DNA of 8,690 bases from an uncultured beta proteobacterium (lineage in GTDB: Bacteria > Pseudomonadota > Gammaproteobacteria > Burkholderiales > Burkholderiaceae_C): the NCBI GenBank assembly GCA_903885415.1, contig CAISIP010000017.1, positions 1 to 8,690 on the forward strand, given 5' to 3'. The notes under the pieces are model-generated. The model had not been told where the DNA came from and made no database searches. It was given only the letters and a program-made list of their open reading frames with translations. This document shows positions 6,656-8,690 of the stretch, in pieces. The position numbers and the translations under genes were made by a program. Each line of letters begins with the position of its first letter. Within the stretch, counting starts at the first letter, position 1.

Positions 6656-6664
6656 TGGTACAAT
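6656..6664 (+). promoter_or_regulatory. Extended -10 promoter of rpsT
   Basis: TGGTACAAT is a TGn-extended -10 element with a 5-of-6 match to TATAAT. It lies 45 bases before the rpsT ATG, giving a predicted start near 6671. The only -35-like hexamer nearby, TTGAAC at 6644-6649, is just 9 bases upstream and cannot serve this -10. Use is inferred. Confidence 0.6.
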
Positions 6665-6695
6665 GGAAGGCTTTGCTGGCAACATCCTCAGACAC

Positions 6696-6700
6696 AAGGA
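6696..6700 (+). promoter_or_regulatory. rpsT ribosome binding site
   Basis: AAGGA, nine bases before ATG 6710. It is the only clear Shine-Dalgarno sequence at good spacing in the window and fixes the rpsT start. Confidence 0.75.
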
Positions 6701-6709
6701 CACACATTT

Positions 6710-7024
6710 ATGGCATCTACCAAACCGAAGAAAAAGAACCCGCGCCTGGCGTCGGGGCGCAAGCGCGTTCGCCAGGACGTGAAAATAAACGCCGCCAACA
6801 CCTCGCTGCGTTCCAAGTACCGCACCGCGGTGAAAAACGTGGAAAAGGCTGTCGTAGCGGGCGACAAGACAAAGGCGACCGAGCTGTTCGCCAAGATGCA
6901 GAAGATCGTCGACACGGTCGCCGACAAGGGCATCTTCCACAAGAACAAGGCCGCGCGCGACAAGAGCCGCCTGTCGACCAAGGTCAAGGCGCTGGCCCCA
7001 GCGGCTGCGCCGGCTGCCGCTTAG
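6710..7024 (+). CDS. rpsT: 30S ribosomal protein S20 (bS20)
   Basis: 104-residue, highly basic bS20, a primary 16S rRNA-binding protein of the small subunit. The sequence opens MASTKPKKKNPRLASGRKRV and continues with the conserved helical blocks NTSLRSKYRTAVKNVEKAV (30-48) and GIFHKNKAARDKSRLSTKVKAL (74-95). The C-terminus is an Ala/Pro tail (APAAAPAAA), making it longer than the 87-residue E. coli protein; such tails are common in betaproteobacteria. It stands alone as a transcription unit: extended -10 promoter at 6656-6664, AAGGA ribosome site, intrinsic terminator at 7122-7145. It is divergent from murJ. Autogenous control is known for S20 in E. coli; no corresponding element is identified here. 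Confidence 0.98.
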   Translation: MASTKPKKKNPRLASGRKRVRQDVKINAANTSLRSKYRTAVKNVEKAVVAGDKTKATELFAKMQKIVDTVADKGIFHKNKAARDKSRLSTKVKALAPAAAPAAA

Positions 7025-7036
7025 GCCGCCACCTTT

Positions 7037-7057
7037 GGCCTGGCTGATAGCCAGGCC
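7037..7057 (+). repeat. Perfect GC-rich hairpin in the rpsT 3' region
   Basis: GGCCTGGCT (7037-7045) and AGCCAGGCC (7049-7057) are perfect 9-base arms around GAT, 12 bases after the rpsT stop. No T-run follows. It may stabilise the rpsT mRNA end or pause polymerase. Confidence 0.5.
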
Positions 7058-7063
7058 CACCGC

Positions 7064-7090
7064 ACGGACTCCCTGACCGGAGTCTGCCGT
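7064..7090 (+). repeat. Second hairpin in the rpsT 3' region
   Basis: ACG-GACTCC (7064-7072) pairs with GGAGTC-TGC-CGT (7079-7090): a 6-bp inner stem with a CTGACC loop, a three-base bulge, then 3 bp. No T-run follows, so it is not an intrinsic terminator by itself. It lies between the perfect hairpin and the terminator. Confidence 0.4.
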
Positions 7091-7121
7091 TTGCAACGGG
7101 TGCGCTGTCAGCAAAGCAATC

Positions 7122-7145
7122 AAACCGCCTTCAGGCGGTTTTTTT
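7122..7145 (+). terminator. Intrinsic terminator of rpsT
   Basis: AAACCGCC (7122-7129), loop TTCA, GGCGGTTT (7134-7141), in a T-run of seven (7139-7145). This is a textbook Rho-independent terminator about 100 bases after the rpsT stop. On the minus strand it has only a short T-tract, so it serves DUF3579 poorly. Confidence 0.92.
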
Positions 7146-7178
7146 GTTTCACGCGTTTCCGATGGGCGGCGAACCGGT

Positions 7179-7496
7179 CTACGCAAAGGGCCCATCGGGT
7201 TGGGCGCGCGCGTCACGCACCTCCAGATCGTTGTCTCGGCTGAAGTTGACGCAGAAGTCCCAGGCCATCACGTCGTAGTCGCGCAGGTCGACATGGATCA
7301 CAACGCAGGAAACGCCGTCGCGCTGGCCCGGAACACACCATGGCGAGTAGCCCAAATGGCTGCCCGGTTGGGGGCCGCCTGGTCGGAACTGGCTCATCAC
7401 CCCGGCCAAGCGCTCCGCCCAGTCGCTGGGGCGAAATACCTTGCCGTCCCGGTTTCTTCCGAGTATCAGCCATTCTTTGAAAGTCAGAGGAAGCAT
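7179..7496 (-). CDS. DUF3579 domain protein
   Basis: 105-residue protein matching the DUF3579 family (PF12112 type), a small protein of unknown function found mainly in betaproteobacteria. Conserved stretches are GKVFRPSDWAERLAGVMSQF (18-37), LGYSPW (48-53), GVSCVVIHVDLRD (61-73) and MAWDFCVNFSRDNDLEV (77-93). No signal peptide or membrane helix; probably cytosolic. In related genomes it sits between rpsT and arginine genes such as argF, as here beside argD, but no functional link is established. It is transcribed towards the rpsT terminator and divergent from argD. ATG 7496 gives the full domain; no good Shine-Dalgarno is present (AGGT eleven bases upstream is weak). Confidence 0.9.
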   Translation of the reverse strand: MLPLTFKEWLILGRNRDGKVFRPSDWAERLAGVMSQFRPGGPQPGSHLGYSPWCVPGQRDGVSCVVIHVDLRDYDVMAWDFCVNFSRDNDLEVRDARAQPDGPFA

Positions 7497-7570
7497 GAGG
7501 TCGCGTTACCTGCAGCGTTGGGGCCGAGCAAGGACTCTAACAGCCCTGCAAACGCCCACGGCACTGGCCA

Positions 7571-7576
7571 TAGAAT
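7571..7576 (+). promoter_or_regulatory. Candidate -10 of argD
   Basis: TAGAAT, the same hexamer as in the purM/permease control region. The best -35 is weak: TGCAAA at 7547-7552 with an 18-base spacer. The predicted start is about 7583, giving a leader of about 45 bases that begins right at the hairpin at 7586. Inferred. Confidence 0.4.
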
Positions 7577-7585
7577 CATGCTCTG

Positions 7586-7621
7586 GCGGCCCGATTTCCG
7601 GACGGGCCGCTTTGCCTTTTT
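7586..7621 (+). promoter_or_regulatory. Terminator-like hairpin in the argD leader
   Basis: GCGGCCCG (7586-7593) and CGGGCCGC (7603-7610) form a perfect, all-GC 8-bp stem with a 9-base loop, followed by TTTGCCTTTTT (7611-7621). This has the shape of an intrinsic terminator, yet no plus-strand gene lies between the rpsT terminator and this point, and the argD ATG is only 8 bases beyond the T-tract. A role in premature termination (attenuation) or in blocking translation of argD fits. If translation began at ATG 7578 instead, the sequence would be coding. Confidence 0.5.
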
Positions 7622-7628
7622 GGGACCC

Positions 7629-8690
7629 ATGATGAACGCGCAACCACCGAAAATCGAAGCACCGACCTGCCCGCATGTGATGAACACCTACGGACGTCTG
7701 CCGATCGCGCTTTCGCACGGTCAGGGCTGCCGCGTGTGGGACGTCCATGGCCGCGAGTACCTCGACGCGCTCGCTGGAATCGCAGTCAATACGCTCGGCC
7801 ACAACCATCCGAAGCTGGTGCCCGCGCTGCAGGACCAGGTGACCAAGCTGATCCACACCTCGAACTACTACTACATACCCCAACAGGAGGAGCTCGCCGC
7901 GCAGTTGGTTGCGATCTCGGGCTTGCGCAACGTCTTCTTCTGCTCGACAGGGCTCGAGGCCAACGAGGCCGCGCTCAAGCTCGCGCGCAAGTTCGGCCAC
8001 AACAAAGGGATCGAACGGCCGGAAATCGTCGTCTACGAAAACGCCTTTCACGGGCGCAGCATCGCCACCCTCAGCGCGACCGGAAACCCGAAGGTGCAGG
8101 CGGGTTTTGGCCCGCTGCTCGAAGGCTTCATACGGGTACCACTCAACGACATGGACGCGCTGCGCAAAGCCACCGAGGGCAACGCGAACGTGGCGGCGGT
8201 GTTTTTTGAAGCCATCCAGGGTGAAGGCGGAGTTCATCCGATGCACACCGAATACCTGCGTCAGGTGCGCGCGCTGTGCGACGAACGCGACTGGCTGCTG
8301 ATGATCGACGAGGTGCAGTGCGGAATGGGGCGAACCGGGAAATGGTTTGCCCACCAGTGGGCTGGCATCCTGCCCGACGTGATGCCGCTGGCCAAGGGCC
8401 TGGGATCGGGGGTGCCGATTGGCGCCGTCGTCGCAGGGCCGAAGGCGGCAGACCTGTTTCAGGTCGGCAACCATGGAACGACCTTCGGGGGAAACCCGCT
8501 GGCGATGCGCGCCGGCGTCGAGACGCTGCGCATCATGCAGGAAGACCACCTGCTGGACAACGTAACGCGCGTGGGCGCCCACCTGAGGGCTGCGCTGCAA
8601 CGCGAACTCGCCAGCGAATTGGCCACAGGCGCTGTGCGCGAAATCCGCGGCCAGGGCCTGATGATCGGCATCGAGCTCGACCGCGCCTGC
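7629..8690 (+). CDS. argD: Acetylornithine aminotransferase, 3' end outside the window
   Basis: The first 354 codons of a class III PLP-dependent aminotransferase; the family runs to about 395-400, so some 45 residues are missing. ArgD converts N-acetylornithine and 2-oxoglutarate to N-acetylglutamate semialdehyde in arginine synthesis and often doubles as DapC in lysine synthesis. Visible features: GIAVNTLGHNHP (50-61), the phosphate-binding STGLEANEAALKLAR (106-120), FHGRS (140-144), MIDEVQCGMGRTG (225-237) with cofactor Asp227, AKGLGSG with the Schiff-base Lys256, and GTTFGGNP (283-290). The Asp-Lys spacing of 29 equals that of E. coli ArgD. ATGs at 7629 and 7632 are both usable; an in-frame ATG at 7578 would add 17 residues (MLWRPDFRTGRFAFLGP) that look non-native. 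No Shine-Dalgarno is seen. Related 4-aminobutyrate or succinylornithine transaminases are possible but the N-terminus and neighbourhood favour ArgD. Confidence 0.93.
   Translation, partial: MMNAQPPKIEAPTCPHVMNTYGRLPIALSHGQGCRVWDVHGREYLDALAGIAVNTLGHNHPKLVPALQDQVTKLIHTSNYYYIPQQEELAAQLVAISGLRNVFFCSTGLEANEAALKLARKFGHNKGIERPEIVVYENAFHGRSIATLSATGNPKVQAGFGPLLEGFIRVPLNDMDALRKATEGNANVAAVFFEAIQGEGGVHPMHTEYLRQVRALCDERDWLLMIDEVQCGMGRTGKWFAHQWAGILPDVMPLAKGLGSGVPIGAVVAGPKAADLFQVGNHGTTFGGNPLAMRAGVETLRIMQEDHLLDNVTRVGAHLRAALQRELASELATGAVREIRGQGLMIGIELDRAC

Noticed and set aside
7037..7057. First rpsT 3' hairpin as the terminator
   Set aside because: No T-run follows; the hairpin at 7122-7145 has one.
7506..8600. 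364-codon minus-strand open frame opposite argD
   Set aside because: argD on the plus strand has all catalytic motifs; this is its mirror frame.
1..8690. CRISPR array, insertion sequence, prophage, toxin-antitoxin, tRNA or rRNA
   Set aside because: No regularly spaced repeats, transposase, phage or toxin-like protein, and no tRNA/rRNA pattern seen on reading both strands.

Overview
The window looks like ordinary chromosome from a GC-rich betaproteobacterium, most likely Burkholderiales (Comamonadaceae-like). I infer this from high GC throughout, GC-ending codons, proteins that read like betaproteobacterial family members (ArgD, the DUF3579 protein, bS20 with an Ala/Pro-rich tail), and two gene neighbourhoods I associate with that group: purM divergent from an AI-2E-type permease, and murJ/rpsT/DUF3579 beside an arginine gene. 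This is recall plus inference; no search was run.

Layout, left to right. 1-88: an AT-rich edge with no convincing gene. 89-1174 (-): eight-helix PerM/AI-2E family permease. 1175-1291: divergent control region built as a large imperfect inverted repeat carrying a TAGAAT -10-like hexamer on each strand. 1292-2368 (+): purM (AIR synthase, purine synthesis). 2369-2505: intergenic region with a 24-bp near-perfect AT-rich palindrome. 2506-3291 (+): exported S1/P1-type zinc nuclease with all expected metal ligands. 3288-3908 (-): small SAM-dependent methyltransferase, convergent with the nuclease; the two stop codons share one CTAG. 3909-4155: no gene seen. 4156-5010 (-): SirB1-type transglutaminase-like plus TPR protein, translationally overlapped (ATGA) with murJ 5007-6593 (-), the lipid II flippase. 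6594-6709: divergent control region. 6710-7024 (+): rpsT, followed by three hairpins, the last a clear intrinsic terminator. 7179-7496 (-): DUF3579 protein. 7497-7628: divergent region with a terminator-like hairpin just upstream of argD. 7629-8690 (+): argD, cut by the window end.

The genes are mostly housekeeping (purine synthesis, peptidoglycan precursor export, ribosome, arginine/lysine synthesis). I see no CRISPR array, insertion sequence, phage gene, tRNA, rRNA, toxin-antitoxin pair or defence island. I do not find a new multi-gene system. The items most worth checking are regulatory: the mirror-image perM/purM promoter region, the palindrome before the nuclease gene, and the possible attenuator-like hairpin in the argD leader. 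Only rpsT has a clear Shine-Dalgarno sequence, so several start codons rest on family alignment.
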